Source of the DNA: Psychrobacter aquimaris
Lineage (GTDB): Bacteria > Pseudomonadota > Gammaproteobacteria > Pseudomonadales > Moraxellaceae
Direction: 5' to 3'
NCBI RefSeq assembly: GCF_016107525.1
Contig: NZ_JABASR010000001.1
Location: 1 to 64,000 of the forward strand
Length of the DNA stretch: 64,000 nt
The notes under the pieces were generated by a model that saw only the letters and a list, made by a program, of their open reading frames with translations, did not search any database and was not told the DNA's origin. Shown one piece after another: positions 24,379 through 36,766 of the stretch (position 1 is its first letter; every line of letters begins with the position of its first letter). The translations under genes and the position numbers were made by a program.

Positions 24379-25638
24379 ATGAGTTTTATAATTGTTAATA
24401 CATTTACGGTTGAACCTGTCCAAAATTTAATTAATGCAGTTACTGCAGCACTAGGCTGTGGACTACTCATTGGTCTAGAAAGAGAGCGTAGCAAACAACG
24501 TGAAAATCAACACAGCTTTGCAGGTATTAGATCTTTTGCAATTTGCTCTCTATTAGGGGCAATTTGTTTCTCTTTCGGTTCTTTTATAGGACTCATAGGG
24601 GCATTGATAGTAGGTGGTATAAGTATCATCTCTATTAATAAACAAATTGAAGATCTAGGTGTAACAACTGAACTTGCTTTTATACTCACCTATTTTATAG
24701 GTGGACTATGTTTATGGGATATTTCTTATGCAGCTGCACTTACAGTAGTTCTTACTTTCCTTCTAATGACAAAGCATTCAATGCATGGAGTAGCGATTAA
24801 ATGGATTACTGAGCTTGAATTCAAAGATGGTATCTTTTTACTTGCTTTACTTTTAATTGCACTTCCTTTAACCCCCAATAGAGATCTTTGGGGTTCAGTA
24901 CTAAATCCTTATATTATTTTAAAATTATTGATATTGGTTTTAACAATTCAAGCACTAGCACATATGGCAAAGAGGCTTCTATCATCACGCCACGCTATGT
25001 TTTTATCTGCTTTAGCATCAGGATTTGTATCCAGTACAGCTACGATTGCAAGCCTTGGAATAGAAGTTCGTCATGGTCGTGCAGATGCAAAAGAAAATGC
25101 TGGAGCTGCCCTTATATCCTGTGTCGCAACATTGGTGCAACTTCTGATTATCGTTGCAGGTGTAAGTTTTACTTGGCTTAAAATTTTACTATTCCCATCT
25201 ATTATTGCAATTATAATTTTAATTATTCCTGGAATATGGTTGATGAGAAAAACTCGATCCGGAGAGAAAGTTGAGCTAGCTGATACCCCCATGTTTAGTT
25301 TAAAAGAGGCAGGTATCATTGTAGCTACACTCACTATTATTCAAGTACTTGTTTATGGTTTAAGTTTATGGCTGGGTGACGCTGGTCTTATTGCAGGAAC
25401 CGTACTTACTTCTATCTTTGAGATGCATGCAGCAATGGCTGCCGTAGTAATGCAAGGGAACCCAACTAACCATATTTTATTGCTCGCCTTATTATTAGGT
25501 TTAGCTACACATGCAATTTCTAAATCAATTAATGCGGCAGTTACTGGTGGCTTTCAATACGCACTTGCTTTTGTTCCAACCCAAATTATTCACATGACTG
25601 TTTTAATTATCTTGATATATACTATGACGAATAATTAA
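24379..25638 (+). CDS. MgtC/SapB family membrane protein with DUF4010 domain
   Basis: The 419-residue membrane protein has the MgtC-type N-terminus (TAALGCGLLIGLERERSKQ, SFAGIRSFAICSLLGA) over about residues 15-150. A larger DUF4010 region with seven or more helices follows, including SALASGFVSSTATIASLG and DAKENAGAALISCVATLVQL. Family members are inner-membrane proteins of uncertain transport role. GGAG six bases before ATG at 24379 sets the start; ATG at 24367 is an alternative. It sits alone between the acidic orphan and the recombinase remnant. Confidence 0.85.
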   Translation: MSFIIVNTFTVEPVQNLINAVTAALGCGLLIGLERERSKQRENQHSFAGIRSFAICSLLGAICFSFGSFIGLIGALIVGGISIISINKQIEDLGVTTELAFILTYFIGGLCLWDISYAAALTVVLTFLLMTKHSMHGVAIKWITELEFKDGIFLLALLLIALPLTPNRDLWGSVLNPYIILKLLILVLTIQALAHMAKRLLSSRHAMFLSALASGFVSSTATIASLGIEVRHGRADAKENAGAALISCVATLVQLLIIVAGVSFTWLKILLFPSIIAIIILIIPGIWLMRKTRSGEKVELADTPMFSLKEAGIIVATLTIIQVLVYGLSLWLGDAGLIAGTVLTSIFEMHAAMAAVVMQGNPTNHILLLALLLGLATHAISKSINAAVTGGFQYALAFVPTQIIHMTVLIILIYTMTNN

Positions 25639-25949
25639 AAAGTTTCTCTAATTTATTGGGGTAATGGACATTTTTCATGCTGATACAAGGTCTAATAACA
25701 TATGCACATTTACGTCAGAGCGTTTCTAAAATTTTAAGGTAAACTGCTTCACACCCTCGACTTGAGGCCGAACCCATCAAAACACCTCGAAATATCATCA
25801 ACAAGCACACGGTGATGTACACTGACAGCAAAAATCTACAGTTAATAATATAAATATCAGTAATTTACCTATAAATCATGGTACCCACATGGGGGAGTTG
25901 CACTTGTTCCCACAAGAAACGTTATGGTAAATGGATTTGATACAAAAAC
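25639..25949. other. Non-coding gap before the recombinase remnant
   Basis: No gene, RNA or clear repeat was recognised in this 311-bp stretch between the MgtC-like gene and the 3' end of the minus-strand recombinase. Confidence 0.4.
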
Positions 25950-27254
25950 CTAATTCACAATGGATAGCGATTCATCAGTAATCAGCATCATATGTACAAA
26001 AAACTGTAGTAGCGGCGAGTACTGCCATTTATTCGTTTGATCTCTAGGATCTCGGCTAGCAATACCGATATGAATAGCTTCTATCGAGTTGTTAGACTGT
26101 CGCTTAATATCTTGATAATCGGTAGGTGACATATTTTTCATCAACAAGGCTTCGTTGCTACTTGTCAGCCAATGTTTCAAAGGCAGCAGTTTTTTGGCAA
26201 TATCAATGAACCGCTGCAACTCTTTCTCATCTCTTTTTCCAAATGGTAGATATGCTCTGCTATTAGACAGTTTTTGACTACATATCTCAATAAACCAAGT
26301 CCAGTCAGACCCTGACTTTTCTCGTAGACGATAGGCGTTACTTAACAAAAGCGATAGTAATCTTAAATCACTTTGGTATTGAATGTTCAGTGGACTTAAG
26401 ACAGTAGTTTCTGAGTCTATGAGCTTTACAAAACGAGGTTTACCGCGTTTGGTAGTGATGTCGGCAACCTCGCGGGCACGTTTTATTAAAATATTTGCAT
26501 CTTGAATAGGAATATGTGCCAACTGGGCTGCTTTATCTAATGGTATATTTTTATCATAGGTCTGTAATAGCAGTTGAATTCGGTTTAGACCATAACGACC
26601 AAACAATTCATCAGTGGCTGGCGTATTGGTACTCAAGAGAAATTGCTTATCACAGCTTTCGATCGTAAATTTCGGTGACTTGCGTTTGCCTTCTATAATC
26701 TTTTTAAATAAAAGTGTACGCATGCTAGATATGCTGACGCTACTATTACTAACAGTCGCATTATTTTCCTTAAGCTTTTTATTAGTAAAACCTGTTATGT
26801 TATATAGCGTTCGCTCTGGCAATGTTATATTTGCTTTACTAAGCGCATAGGTCGCCATTAAAGTGGCAAAATGGTTGTAATACTCAAAGCTACGCTCAGG
26901 TGATAAATGTCCCATAATACCTGATAGAGCGTACCAACGATCTTGTGCATCAATATGCTCACCCAATAAACCATGTTTGATGCGTAAAATATCGCTTTTA
27001 TCATAATCGGTTAGTGCCTCTACGAGATCTGGATGATCTAATAGTGCTAAAGATAGGTTGCTCACAGCCGTATGTCTAAATCCATGAAAGGTATGCTCTG
27101 CCACATTGTCATCTACCGATATGTCTTTTAAGACTCGTTTGAGTAACTGTAAGGGAACATGATCACCTATAGGGCGCTGATCTGATGATAAAGTAAAGAT
27201 AAATTTGTTTGAGTTGCCACCGATATTAATTTGTACAAAATACATAACGATCAA
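25950..27254 (-). pseudogene. Tyrosine recombinase (integrase), N-terminally truncated
   Basis: The 434-residue frame begins late in a tyrosine recombinase. It keeps the box II HGFRHT motif (His57, Arg60), GIMGHLSPE (His116) and the likely nucleophile in FEYYNH (Tyr125 or Tyr126). The arm-binding and core-binding domains and the first catalytic Arg are missing, so it should be inactive. About 300 further residues follow the catalytic motifs, an unusually long C-terminal extension without a recognised domain. It lies 300 bp from the tRNA-Val gene, the normal place for an island integrase, and no continuation was found in 27255-27400. Confidence 0.75.
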
Positions 27255-27407
27255 TCATCTAGGATTGATTTCGATACTTTTGAATATATAGAAGAGATAA
27301 AAGCAGAGAACAACGAAAAATAAATATTAATTAGAAGTTCACGATAGAGGTCGAAAGTGCTACTCTGAAAGACAGGCGAAATAGAGAGCAGGCACAACTT
27401 AGGCCCA

Positions 27408-27432
27408 AATTGGGCACACAAGTTTTTTGATA
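27408..27432. repeat. Island-end motif near tRNA-Val
   Basis: AAATTGGGCACACAAGTTTT (then TT) resembles segments beside attachment copies A (6927-6950) and B (20895-20922). It overlaps a GCCCAAATTGGGC palindrome at 27403-27415. It may be a recombinase accessory site. Confidence 0.35.
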
Positions 27433-27489
27433 GCGTTTGCCGAAAGTGATAAAAGAGGAAATTTGAATCGATGTATAGTTTCCTTTTCC

Positions 27490-27630
<141 letters not shown>

Positions 27631-27643
27631 ATTTAGGTTGAGC

Positions 27644-27671
27644 ATTTTAGCAAGTTTTGAGGATTTTGCAA
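27644..27671 (-). promoter_or_regulatory. Promoter of tRNA-Val
   Basis: On the minus strand TTGCAA (27671-27666) is followed after 16 bases by TAAAAT (27649-27644), with a TGC extension before the -10. The -10 ends 13 bp before the tRNA. The rest of 27672-27939 shows no gene; a GST-family promoter must lie there. Confidence 0.65.
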
Positions 27672-27939
27672 GCTTTATTTCGAATAAAATTCTTTTATTA
27701 GCATAATACTTATTATTACGCTTTTATATGGAGCGAAATTAGATTGTTTTTATGTAGTTATGTTAAATAGTCAGTAAAGTTGGTTTATATTTTATTGTCA
27801 ACAGAACAGTAAAGGCTAATGGATAGGCAATACATAACTGGTATCATAATTCTCAAAGTAGAGTGTTTATTGTGATAATAATTTCATAGTATGCATGTTC
27901 CATAAAATTATATCAAAATAGAATTAGTCGGAGAATAAC

Positions 27940-28917
27940 ATGGGCTTATTGGTAGATGGTAAGTGGCAAGATAAATGGTACGACACGGAAGAAAATGGTG
28001 GTCGATTTGAGCGTGAAGATGCCGGGTTTAGGAACTGGGTAACTGTAGATGGCAGTGCAGGTCCTACAGGTGTTGGCGGATTTCAGGCTGAGGCCGATCG
28101 CTATCATCTATACGTGTCGCTAGCCTGTCCTTGGGCACACCGCACTTTGGTTTATCGTAAGCTCAAAGGTCTAGAGGACATCATTCCGATATCTGTGGTC
28201 CATCCCTTTATGGGAGAGCACGGCTGGACGTTTGCAGAGGGTAAGGGCGTGATTGCTGATCCGCTTATCCATGCAGATTATGCTTATGAGCTTTATATTA
28301 AAGCAAAACCCAACTATACGGGACGAGTTACCGTTCCAATTTTATGGGACAAAAAGACCAATACGATTGTAAGTAATGAATCATCAGAGATCATTCGTAT
28401 GTTTAATTCAGCTTTTGATGAGGTTGGCGCACTAGCAGGTGATTTTTCGCCAGCATCATTATTGCCAGAAATCGATGACATTAATGCGTTTGTCTATACG
28501 ACGATTAATAATGGTGTGTACAAGGCTGGATTTTCGACCACACAAGAGGCTTATGAAGAGGCGGTGATTGAGCTGTTTGCCGCATTAGATACACTTGAAG
28601 CGCGCCTAGCAGATAAGCGTTACCTCACAGGGAGCACTATAACTGAAGCTGATTGGCGACTGTTTACCACCTTAGTTCGTTTTGATGCTGTCTATGTTGG
28701 GCATTTTAAATGCAACCTACGCCGCATTATCGACTATCCAAACCTTTGGGGCTATCTGCGTGATCTATACCAAGTACCAGGTATCGCTGAGACAGTAAAT
28801 ATGGGGCACATCAAGCAACATTATTACACCAGCCACGCCAATATAAATCCCACTCGTATCATCCCTATTGGCCCTGCTATTGATTTTACGACAGCACATA
28901 ATCGTGATCAGCTATAG
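27940..28917 (+). CDS. yqjG: Glutathionyl-hydroquinone reductase (Xi-class GST)
   Basis: The 325-residue cytoplasmic enzyme reduces glutathionyl-hydroquinones with glutathione. The family signature CPWAHR (catalytic Cys near residue 64) lies in YVSLACPWAHRTLVYRKL. Other conserved stretches are YTGRVTVPILWD, SNESSEIIRMFN and LTGSTITEADWRLFTTLVRF, with GHFKCNLRRI in the C-terminal helical domain. GGAG precedes ATG at 27940. It is the first core gene beyond the tRNA-Val island boundary and stands alone, ending at a bidirectional terminator. Confidence 0.93.
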   Translation: MGLLVDGKWQDKWYDTEENGGRFEREDAGFRNWVTVDGSAGPTGVGGFQAEADRYHLYVSLACPWAHRTLVYRKLKGLEDIIPISVVHPFMGEHGWTFAEGKGVIADPLIHADYAYELYIKAKPNYTGRVTVPILWDKKTNTIVSNESSEIIRMFNSAFDEVGALAGDFSPASLLPEIDDINAFVYTTINNGVYKAGFSTTQEAYEEAVIELFAALDTLEARLADKRYLTGSTITEADWRLFTTLVRFDAVYVGHFKCNLRRIIDYPNLWGYLRDLYQVPGIAETVNMGHIKQHYYTSHANINPTRIIPIGPAIDFTTAHNRDQL

Positions 28918-28975
28918 ATATGTTTGTTTTATACATGTGGGCAAAAACGGCTCAGCATAAATAGAATATCAATGT

Positions 28976-29015
28976 AAAAAACACCCCAGCTACTATGAAG
29001 TAGCTGGGGTGTTTT
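28976..29015. terminator. Bidirectional terminator between yqjG and hemB
   Basis: AAACACCCCAGCTAC and GTAGCTGGGGTGTTT form a perfect stem with a 6-base loop and A/T flanks. It lies between two convergent genes and can serve both. Confidence 0.9.
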
Positions 29016-29042
29016 ACGATGTAAAAGGCATTTTAATTGATA

Positions 29043-30059
<1,017 letters not shown>

Positions 30060-30196
30060 TTATTTGATTTTAATCATTGTTATTTATCAGCTTGATTAAA
30101 CAATCTGTTTTACAGCATATGTTTTCTACAGAAAGGGCACTAGGGCATGCCTTTAATTTAAGTTTTCTACTATAACCAAAAGCACATTATAAAAGC

Positions 30197-30227
30197 AAAA
30201 AGCCCTACCAAGTCGGTAGGGCTTTTT
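30197..30227. terminator. Terminator of the RND efflux operon
   Basis: AAAAAGCCCTACC and GGTAGGGCTTTTT form a 13-bp stem around a 5-base loop. It lies 54 bp after the outer-membrane factor stop on the minus strand and before hemB's start. Confidence 0.88.
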
Positions 30228-30280
30228 GTACATATCGACTATCAATGTGAAGGAAATCACCTCACACTATTTATGAGTGT

Positions 30281-32092
30281 TTAAGGCTCAACAATCTGCG
30301 TGACTGGTACTTGCTCAACACTGGTTTCGTTAAAAGTCGTCTGTTTGGTAACCACGCCTACGGCAGCGTCTTTTTTACCATCATTATTGACATCAACGAC
30401 AGCGGTTGGCCTAAAGGTAGCCGTTTCCGATGGTTGCGCCTGCTTAATGGCTTTTGCTTCTTGTGCAGAGGCAACTCGCGCTGAGCTAGCTGCATCGATA
30501 GCGTTCGCCGCTTTTGCTTTATTGCTATTGGCAGGTAGATTGACCAATTGCACTAAGTTCTTATGCGGAACAGGAATCACCGTAGGTACATCCAGATTAG
30601 CACCGCCGCCCAGCACTTGGTATAGCTCGACTTGGCTGACGATTTTTTGCAGCTCTAAGTCCAGAATCCCTTGCTGGGTTGAGAATAAAGAGCGCTGCGC
30701 ATCGAGCACGTCCAAATAGTTGTCAATACCCGCTTTAAAGCGTGCATCGGCAATCTGATAGGTCTGCTCAAAATTGTCTTGCAAGCGATACTGTGCTTCG
30801 AGCTGCTCGCCCAATGTGGCTCGTGTCGCTAGTACGTCTGATACTTCACGGAACGCAGTTTGGATAGACTTCTCGTAGCCTGCGAGCGTTTGTTCACGCT
30901 CAATTTTAGCCACATTGTAATTGGCATCCAAACGACCAGCATCAAAGATAGGCACGCTAATGCTTGGACCAAATGACCAGCCGACAGCGCCGCTTTTGAA
31001 TAAATCATCTAAACTGCCGCTACTGACCCCAATACTACTGGCTAGGCTGATAGACGGGAAGTAAGATGCACGTGCCACTTCGATATTGGCACCAGCGGCT
31101 TTTAGGTTGTATTCTGCTTGCAGTACATCTGGGCGATAACGTAGTAATTCACTTGGTAAGCCAGCACTAAATATCTGCTGACTAGTGATGTTACTGACAG
31201 CTGGTGTTGGAATCAGATTGGTTGGAATCGGTCCACCCACCAAAAACTGCAAGGCATTACGTGATTTTAAAATGCCGCTTTGCGCCCGTAGGACAGCAAG
31301 CTTGGCATTTTCTAAGGACGCGCTAGCTTGCAAAGATGGCAGCTTAGGATCAATGCCTGCCTCATAGCGTTTGTCCGCGATAAACAGTGATGTCTCACGA
31401 CTTTCAACCGTGGCTTCTGCCAGCTTTAACTGCGCTAAGCTATAGCTCAAGTTGGCATAGCTTTGAGCGATGTTACTAATTAGGCTGATTTGGGTCGAAT
31501 CTTTGGCCGCTGTGGTGGCCAAGAAATTCTGTAGCGCCTGATCTTTTAAGCTAGCAATTTTACCCCAAAAGTCCAGCTCGTAATTAGCCAATCCTAGATT
31601 GACGTTATAACTACTGCTGGGATTTTTGTTGGTTCTATTTTGTGCTTGACGTGTGTAGCCACCACTACCATTAATAGCTGGTAGGTCATTAAGGTCAGTA
31701 ATTTGATACTGGGCACGTGCTTTTTCAATCGCTAAACGAGCACTTTCAAAGTCTTTGTTGTTTTCAAGACCTAACGCAATCAGACCCTTTAAACGCTCGT
31801 CGCTATAGTAATTCTGCCAGCGTTGACCTGCAATACTTGCTTGATCGGCACTACTCACCGTTTCTTTATCGAACGCCCCGTAGGTCTGTTCGATAGGGAT
31901 ATTGGGCTCAGCAAGCACAGGGCGCATATCTGCTTTTGGAATCGTGTTACAAGCAGCCATGCTCAGTGCTAAAGCGGTCAAACCAATTAGACGACCACCA
32001 TTTCTGCGCATTCGTGAGCGCACTGGTTGTGCAGTGGTAGTCATGCTCGCTACCGCTGCTGAGTTGGTGTTAAATATTTTTTGAGCACTCAT
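30281..32092 (-). CDS. RND efflux outer-membrane channel lipoprotein (OprM/AdeK-like)
   Basis: The 603-residue outer-membrane factor has a lipobox LSMAAC (Cys48) and two OEP repeats of the TolC fold (about residues 95-300 and 310-500); [20 protein letters not shown] is the typical inter-repeat block. It exports drugs from the RND pump through the outer membrane. Its ATG overlaps the pump stop codon by 4 bp (ATGA). The protein is about 100 residues longer than usual for OprM/AdeK. The extra C-terminal tail is rich in Ala and contains DVNNDGKKD (about 567-575), which resembles a calcium-binding loop. Met17 is an alternative start giving a more normal signal peptide. Confidence 0.9.
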   Translation of the reverse strand: MSAQKIFNTNSAAVASMTTTAQPVRSRMRRNGGRLIGLTALALSMAACNTIPKADMRPVLAEPNIPIEQTYGAFDKETVSSADQASIAGQRWQNYYSDERLKGLIALGLENNKDFESARLAIEKARAQYQITDLNDLPAINGSGGYTRQAQNRTNKNPSSSYNVNLGLANYELDFWGKIASLKDQALQNFLATTAAKDSTQISLISNIAQSYANLSYSLAQLKLAEATVESRETSLFIADKRYEAGIDPKLPSLQASASLENAKLAVLRAQSGILKSRNALQFLVGGPIPTNLIPTPAVSNITSQQIFSAGLPSELLRYRPDVLQAEYNLKAAGANIEVARASYFPSISLASSIGVSSGSLDDLFKSGAVGWSFGPSISVPIFDAGRLDANYNVAKIEREQTLAGYEKSIQTAFREVSDVLATRATLGEQLEAQYRLQDNFEQTYQIADARFKAGIDNYLDVLDAQRSLFSTQQGILDLELQKIVSQVELYQVLGGGANLDVPTVIPVPHKNLVQLVNLPANSNKAKAANAIDAASSARVASAQEAKAIKQAQPSETATFRPTAVVDVNNDGKKDAAVGVVTKQTTFNETSVEQVPVTQIVEP

Positions 32093-35000
32093 TGTGTGTT
32101 GTCTCCAAAGCTTGCAGGCTGATAACTCTCAGAAGGCGTTGGGTTTTGTGGGTCAGGCGTACCATGACCATCATCTTTATCATTTGGCTTGTTATTCTCG
32201 TATTTGTGCGGGAACAAACTCCGTACCCAAATATAGAACATAGGAATAAAGAAAATACCTAACAATGTCGCGGTAACAACCCCACCAAGTACACTAGTAC
32301 CGATGGCGTTTTGACTGCCTGAGCCAGGGCCTGTGGCGATGAATAATGGCACAACCCCCAGTCCAAAGGCAAGCGAGGTCATGATAATCGGACGCAAACG
32401 TTGTCGCGCTGCTGTCATAACAGCCTCTCTCAGACTATAACCTTCCTCTTGGTGCTCTTTTGCAAACTCAATAATCAAGATGGCGTTTTTAGCGGATAGA
32501 CCGACGACTGTGAGTAGACCTACCTGCAGATAAATATCATTACTAAAGCCACGTAGCCACGTAAAGATGACTGCCCCTAATACCCCAAGTGGGATGACCA
32601 GTAGTACAGAGAAGGGGATAGACCAACTCTCATACAAGGCTGCTAGACATAAGAATACTACTAAGATTGAAAGCGCATAAAGCATCGGCGCTTGGGCACC
32701 TGACTTTTGCTCTTCAAGTGACATACCTGTCCACTCATAGCCCACACCTTCAGGTAGCTTCTCCATCATCGCTTCCATCGCACTCATCGCTTCACCAGTA
32801 CTTAGACCAGGTGCAGCACTACCTTGAATATTCATTGACGGTAAGCTGTTATAACGGGTCAGACGTGGTGAGCCAGACTGCCATTCGCTGCTAGAGAAAG
32901 CATCAAATGAAATCATTTCACCTATATCGTTACGCACATACCACTTGCCGATATCTTCAGGATTAGTACGACTGCTCGGTTCACCTTGGATAAAGACGCG
33001 TTTAATACGACCACGATCGACGAAGTCATTAATATAACTTGAGCCCCAAGCGGTAGAAATAACACTATTAATACTAGCTAGTGACAAGCCATAAGCGGCG
33101 GCTTGTTCCTGATTGATATTCACTTTTAGCTGTGGTGCATCTTCTTGACCATTTGGACGGACGCCCGCAACTTGGTCGTTTTGCGCAGCCATACCAAGCA
33201 GCATATTGCGTGCTTCGAGTAGGCCTTCATGTCCAAGGTTACCGGTGTCCTGAATCATTAAGTCAAAACCACTGGCGTTACCAAGTTCGGTAATGGCTGG
33301 CGGTACAATCGCAAATACTTGTGCTTCATTTAATTGGGTAAAGAAGTAACCCATGGCGCGATCAGCGACCGCCTGTGCAGTGTTTTCTTCACCAGGGCGA
33401 TCAGCCCAATCAGATAAACGTACAAAGGCCAGTCCCATATTTTGCCCTTGTCCTGCAAAACTGAAACCTGCGATCGTAAAGACTGAGGCAATATTGTCTT
33501 TTTCTTGGGTAAAGTAATAATCACTGACTTTATCGAGTACCTCTTGCGTTTCATCAAGCGTTGAACCAGCAGGTAGCTGAACCAAGGTAAACATAATACC
33601 TTGATCTTCTTCTGGTAGGAACGAGCCTGGGATACGTAAGAATACCACCGCCATAATACCGATAATGGCTGCATAAAGAATTAAATATAACCACTTAAAA
33701 CGGAAGCTTTTGCCAACGAAGTTTTCGTAACTGCGACTGGTTTTATAAAAAGAGCGGTTGAACCAACCAAAGAAGCCTTTCTGCTCTTCGGTATTGCTCT
33801 TATCATGGCTCTTACTACGTTTTAGTAAGGTCACACAGAGGGCAGGGGTAAAGATAAGCGCCACTAAGGCCGACAGCACCATACTGGTAATCAAGGTGAT
33901 GGAGAACTGACGATAAATCACACCCGTTGAGCCACCAAAGAACGCCATCGGTACAAATACGGCAGATAGAATCAATGCAATACCGATAACGATTTTACTG
34001 ATCTCACCCATCGATTGTACGGTAGCATCTTTGATGGAAATATCAGGATCTTCCTCCAAGATACGCTCGACGTTTTCGACGACGACGATGGCATCATCGA
34101 CCAGCAGACCGATGGATAGCACCATTGCAAACATGGTCAAGACGTTAATACTAAAACCAGCGATATAAAGGACAGCAAAAGTACCAAGTAGTACCACAGG
34201 TACAGCGAGAGTAGGGATAATCGTTGCACGCCAGTTCTGTAAGAAAATGAACATGACGATAAACACGAGGACAATTGCCTCAATCAGTGTCATAACCACT
34301 TGTTCGATAGACAGACGCACAAATGGCGTGGTGTCATAAGGAATTACTGTCGTTAGACCCGCTGGGAAGTTTTTTTCCAGCTCTGCCATACGGGCACCAA
34401 CGGCTTCACGAGTCTCGAGAGCGTTTGCACCACCAGCCAATGAAATACCAAGGCCGGCTGCTTCTTTACCATTGTATAGCGACACGACACCGTAGTCTGC
34501 ACTACCAATCTCAACATCTGCCACATCACCTAAGCGCACTTTTGCACCAGAGGAATCAGTTTTTAGTAGAATGTTTTTAAATTCGTCAGGCGTTTGTAGA
34601 TAGCTTTGAACGGTAACAGTAGCATTGATAACCTGTTGAGTAGTATCGGCAGGTGCTTGCCCTAACTGACCTGCAGATACTTGCGCGTTTTGTGCACGTA
34701 CTGCATCAACCACATCAGATGGCACCATGCTATAACTGCGCAAGCGGGCTGGATCTAACCAGATGCGCATGGCATAAGCAGAACCAAATACTTGTACTTC
34801 ACCAACCCCTTCGACACGGCTTAACTGATCAACAACATTTGAGTTAACATAATCAGCGATATCCGCACGATCCATACTGCCATCTTCAGAAATAAAGCCT
34901 TGCACCATTAAAAAGCTGCTAGACGACTTATTAACGTTGACGCCTTGACGTTGTACGGGTTCGGGCAGTGAGCTCATGGCGGCTTGGAGTTTATTCTGTA

Positions 35001-35319
35001 CCTGTACCTGTGCCGTGTCAGGATCTGTACCGTTTTCGAAAGTGAGCGTGATTGATGCACTACCATTCGAGGAGCTCGATGATGACATATACATCAGACC
35101 ATCAAGACCCTTCATGCGTTGCTCAATAATCTGAACAACTGAGTCTTCAACCGTTTGAGCGTTAGCACCAGGATAGGTTGCGCTGACTGAAATCGTCGGT
35201 GGTGCAATACGTGGATACTGCTCAATCGGTAAGTTAATAACCGATATCACCCCGATGAGCATGACTAAAATAGCCATGACCCATGCAAAAATAGGGCGAT
35301 TAATAAAAAAACGTGACAT
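32089..35319 (-). CDS. RND multidrug efflux pump, HAE1 family (AdeJ/AcrB-like)
   Basis: The 1076-residue inner-membrane pump uses the proton gradient to expel drugs. It has twelve helices and two large periplasmic loops. The start [20 protein letters not shown] is typical, and the proton-relay block [18 protein letters not shown] carries the paired Asp of helix 4. [17 protein letters not shown] in the second half supplies the conserved Lys. The hydrophilic C-terminal tail (about 35 residues rich in Asn, Asp and Pro) is longer than in AcrB. It lies 34 bp after the adaptor gene and overlaps the outer-membrane factor gene by 4 bp. Confidence 0.95.
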   Translation of the reverse strand: MSRFFINRPIFAWVMAILVMLIGVISVINLPIEQYPRIAPPTISVSATYPGANAQTVEDSVVQIIEQRMKGLDGLMYMSSSSSSNGSASITLTFENGTDPDTAQVQVQNKLQAAMSSLPEPVQRQGVNVNKSSSSFLMVQGFISEDGSMDRADIADYVNSNVVDQLSRVEGVGEVQVFGSAYAMRIWLDPARLRSYSMVPSDVVDAVRAQNAQVSAGQLGQAPADTTQQVINATVTVQSYLQTPDEFKNILLKTDSSGAKVRLGDVADVEIGSADYGVVSLYNGKEAAGLGISLAGGANALETREAVGARMAELEKNFPAGLTTVIPYDTTPFVRLSIEQVVMTLIEAIVLVFIVMFIFLQNWRATIIPTLAVPVVLLGTFAVLYIAGFSINVLTMFAMVLSIGLLVDDAIVVVENVERILEEDPDISIKDATVQSMGEISKIVIGIALILSAVFVPMAFFGGSTGVIYRQFSITLITSMVLSALVALIFTPALCVTLLKRSKSHDKSNTEEQKGFFGWFNRSFYKTSRSYENFVGKSFRFKWLYLILYAAIIGIMAVVFLRIPGSFLPEEDQGIMFTLVQLPAGSTLDETQEVLDKVSDYYFTQEKDNIASVFTIAGFSFAGQGQNMGLAFVRLSDWADRPGEENTAQAVADRAMGYFFTQLNEAQVFAIVPPAITELGNASGFDLMIQDTGNLGHEGLLEARNMLLGMAAQNDQVAGVRPNGQEDAPQLKVNINQEQAAAYGLSLASINSVISTAWGSSYINDFVDRGRIKRVFIQGEPSSRTNPEDIGKWYVRNDIGEMISFDAFSSSEWQSGSPRLTRYNSLPSMNIQGSAAPGLSTGEAMSAMEAMMEKLPEGVGYEWTGMSLEEQKSGAQAPMLYALSILVVFLCLAALYESWSIPFSVLLVIPLGVLGAVIFTWLRGFSNDIYLQVGLLTVVGLSAKNAILIIEFAKEHQEEGYSLREAVMTAARQRLRPIIMTSLAFGLGVVPLFIATGPGSGSQNAIGTSVLGGVVTATLLGIFFIPMFYIWVRSLFPHKYENNKPNDKDDGHGTPDPQNPTPSESYQPASFGDNTQ

Positions 35320-35353
35320 AGTATATCCCTAGTCTTCCTATCTTTGAATGGAA

Positions 35354-36766
35354 TTAGTTAGCGGTAGAGTCTGCTGGTTTCTGAGCAGTGGTATCTTTGC
35401 TAGCTGGCTTATCCATCGCTTTAGCAGCTTGCGGCGGCGTCTGGGCATTAGGAGCACCTTCTTGAGCTGGTGCTGGGTTTGGATTCTCTAATGGCTTAAC
35501 AACCACCTCTTGTTCAGGCTTAACTTTTGAGCCGCCGATAACAACTACCTTGTCCCCTGCTTGTAAGCCATCAGTGACAACCCACTGGCCTTCATAGGTA
35601 CCATTAATAGTGACAGGACGCACTTGGATTTTATTATTTTCATCAACGATGTAAACTTGCGTCTCACTTTTTGGTGTACGCATGACTGCGCTTTGCGGTA
35701 CCAATGCGGCATTGGTAATCACGCTCTGTGTCAAACGTGCCGTTACGTACATACCAGGCAGCAAGATATTATTGCTGTTTGGGAAAATAGCACGCAAGGT
35801 CACAGCGCCTGTTGATTCATCAACCTTTGCTTCAGACAAAGCAAGCTTGCCACGTTCTGGGTAGACCGAGCCATCTTCTAATACCAACTCAACCGAATTC
35901 ATACCTGGCTGTGCTTTGCCCTCAGCGATTTGCTGACGCAGTTTTAATAGCTCAGAGGATGATTGACTGATGTCAACATAGATAGGGTCTAAGCGTGAGA
36001 TAGTCACCAGCGGATCAGGCTGACCTGCGCTGACCAAAGTACCAGCCGTGACACTAGAGCGGTCCGTACGACCTGTCAGCGGAGCACGTACGATGGTACG
36101 GTTAAGATCTAGATTACTAGCATCTAAACCCGCTTGAGCAGTTTGAATACCAGCTTTTGCACTTTCGATACCTGCTTGTGTCTGTCCAACAGCGGCGGCT
36201 GCACTTTGTACCGCTGCTTGTGCAGTACGTACTTGTGTTTGTGCCTGTTCATACTGCTGCTTTGATATGGCGTCGATGCTGACCAAGCCTTGTAAGCGCT
36301 GTAAATCATTCTGTGCTTGTGCCAATGATGCCTGACGGCTGGCTAGCTCGGCTTTTGCATTGGCATTATTCGCTTGTGCTGTCTGGTAGTTGGCTTGTGC
36401 TTGTTGCACCGCTGCTTGACCACTGGCGACAGAAGAAGCGTAGTTATCAGTATTGATACGATAAAGTGGCTGGCCTTTTTTGACGTTGCTGCCTTCACGG
36501 AACAATACTTCGTCAATAACGCCATTAACTTGTGGGCGGACGTCGGCAGTCTGATAAGCTGTGGTACGTCCAGAGAAAGTCTGTACTTGAGGTACAGTAT
36601 CAAGAGTAATAGTCTGGACGTTGACAACCGCAGGCGGCATCTGCTGCTGTGCGGCATCTGTGCCAGCGGCGTCCTCGTTTTTGTCACAGCCAATCAGTAC
36701 AGCTCCAGATAGTACAGATGCTATTACAAGCGCAAGAGTAGAGTGCTTCATCAATGTCCTCGGCAA
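35354..36766 (-). CDS. RND efflux periplasmic adaptor lipoprotein (AdeI/AcrA-like)
   Basis: The 470-residue membrane fusion protein links the pump and outer-membrane channel. A lipoprotein signal ends in SGAVLIGC (Cys near 27). It is followed by a biotinyl-lipoyl half (VRPQVNGVIDEVLFREGSNV), a long alpha-helical hairpin rich in Ala and Gln, the second lipoyl half (IVRAPLTGRTDRSSVTAGTL), and beta-barrel and membrane-proximal domains. The C-terminal 60 residues are rich in Pro, Ala and Gln. It is the first gene of the operon. No TetR or two-component regulator adjoins it. Confidence 0.94.
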   Translation of the reverse strand: MPRTLMKHSTLALVIASVLSGAVLIGCDKNEDAAGTDAAQQQMPPAVVNVQTITLDTVPQVQTFSGRTTAYQTADVRPQVNGVIDEVLFREGSNVKKGQPLYRINTDNYASSVASGQAAVQQAQANYQTAQANNANAKAELASRQASLAQAQNDLQRLQGLVSIDAISKQQYEQAQTQVRTAQAAVQSAAAAVGQTQAGIESAKAGIQTAQAGLDASNLDLNRTIVRAPLTGRTDRSSVTAGTLVSAGQPDPLVTISRLDPIYVDISQSSSELLKLRQQIAEGKAQPGMNSVELVLEDGSVYPERGKLALSEAKVDESTGAVTLRAIFPNSNNILLPGMYVTARLTQSVITNAALVPQSAVMRTPKSETQVYIVDENNKIQVRPVTINGTYEGQWVVTDGLQAGDKVVVIGGSKVKPEQEVVVKPLENPNPAPAQEGAPNAQTPPQAAKAMDKPASKDTTAQKPADSTAN

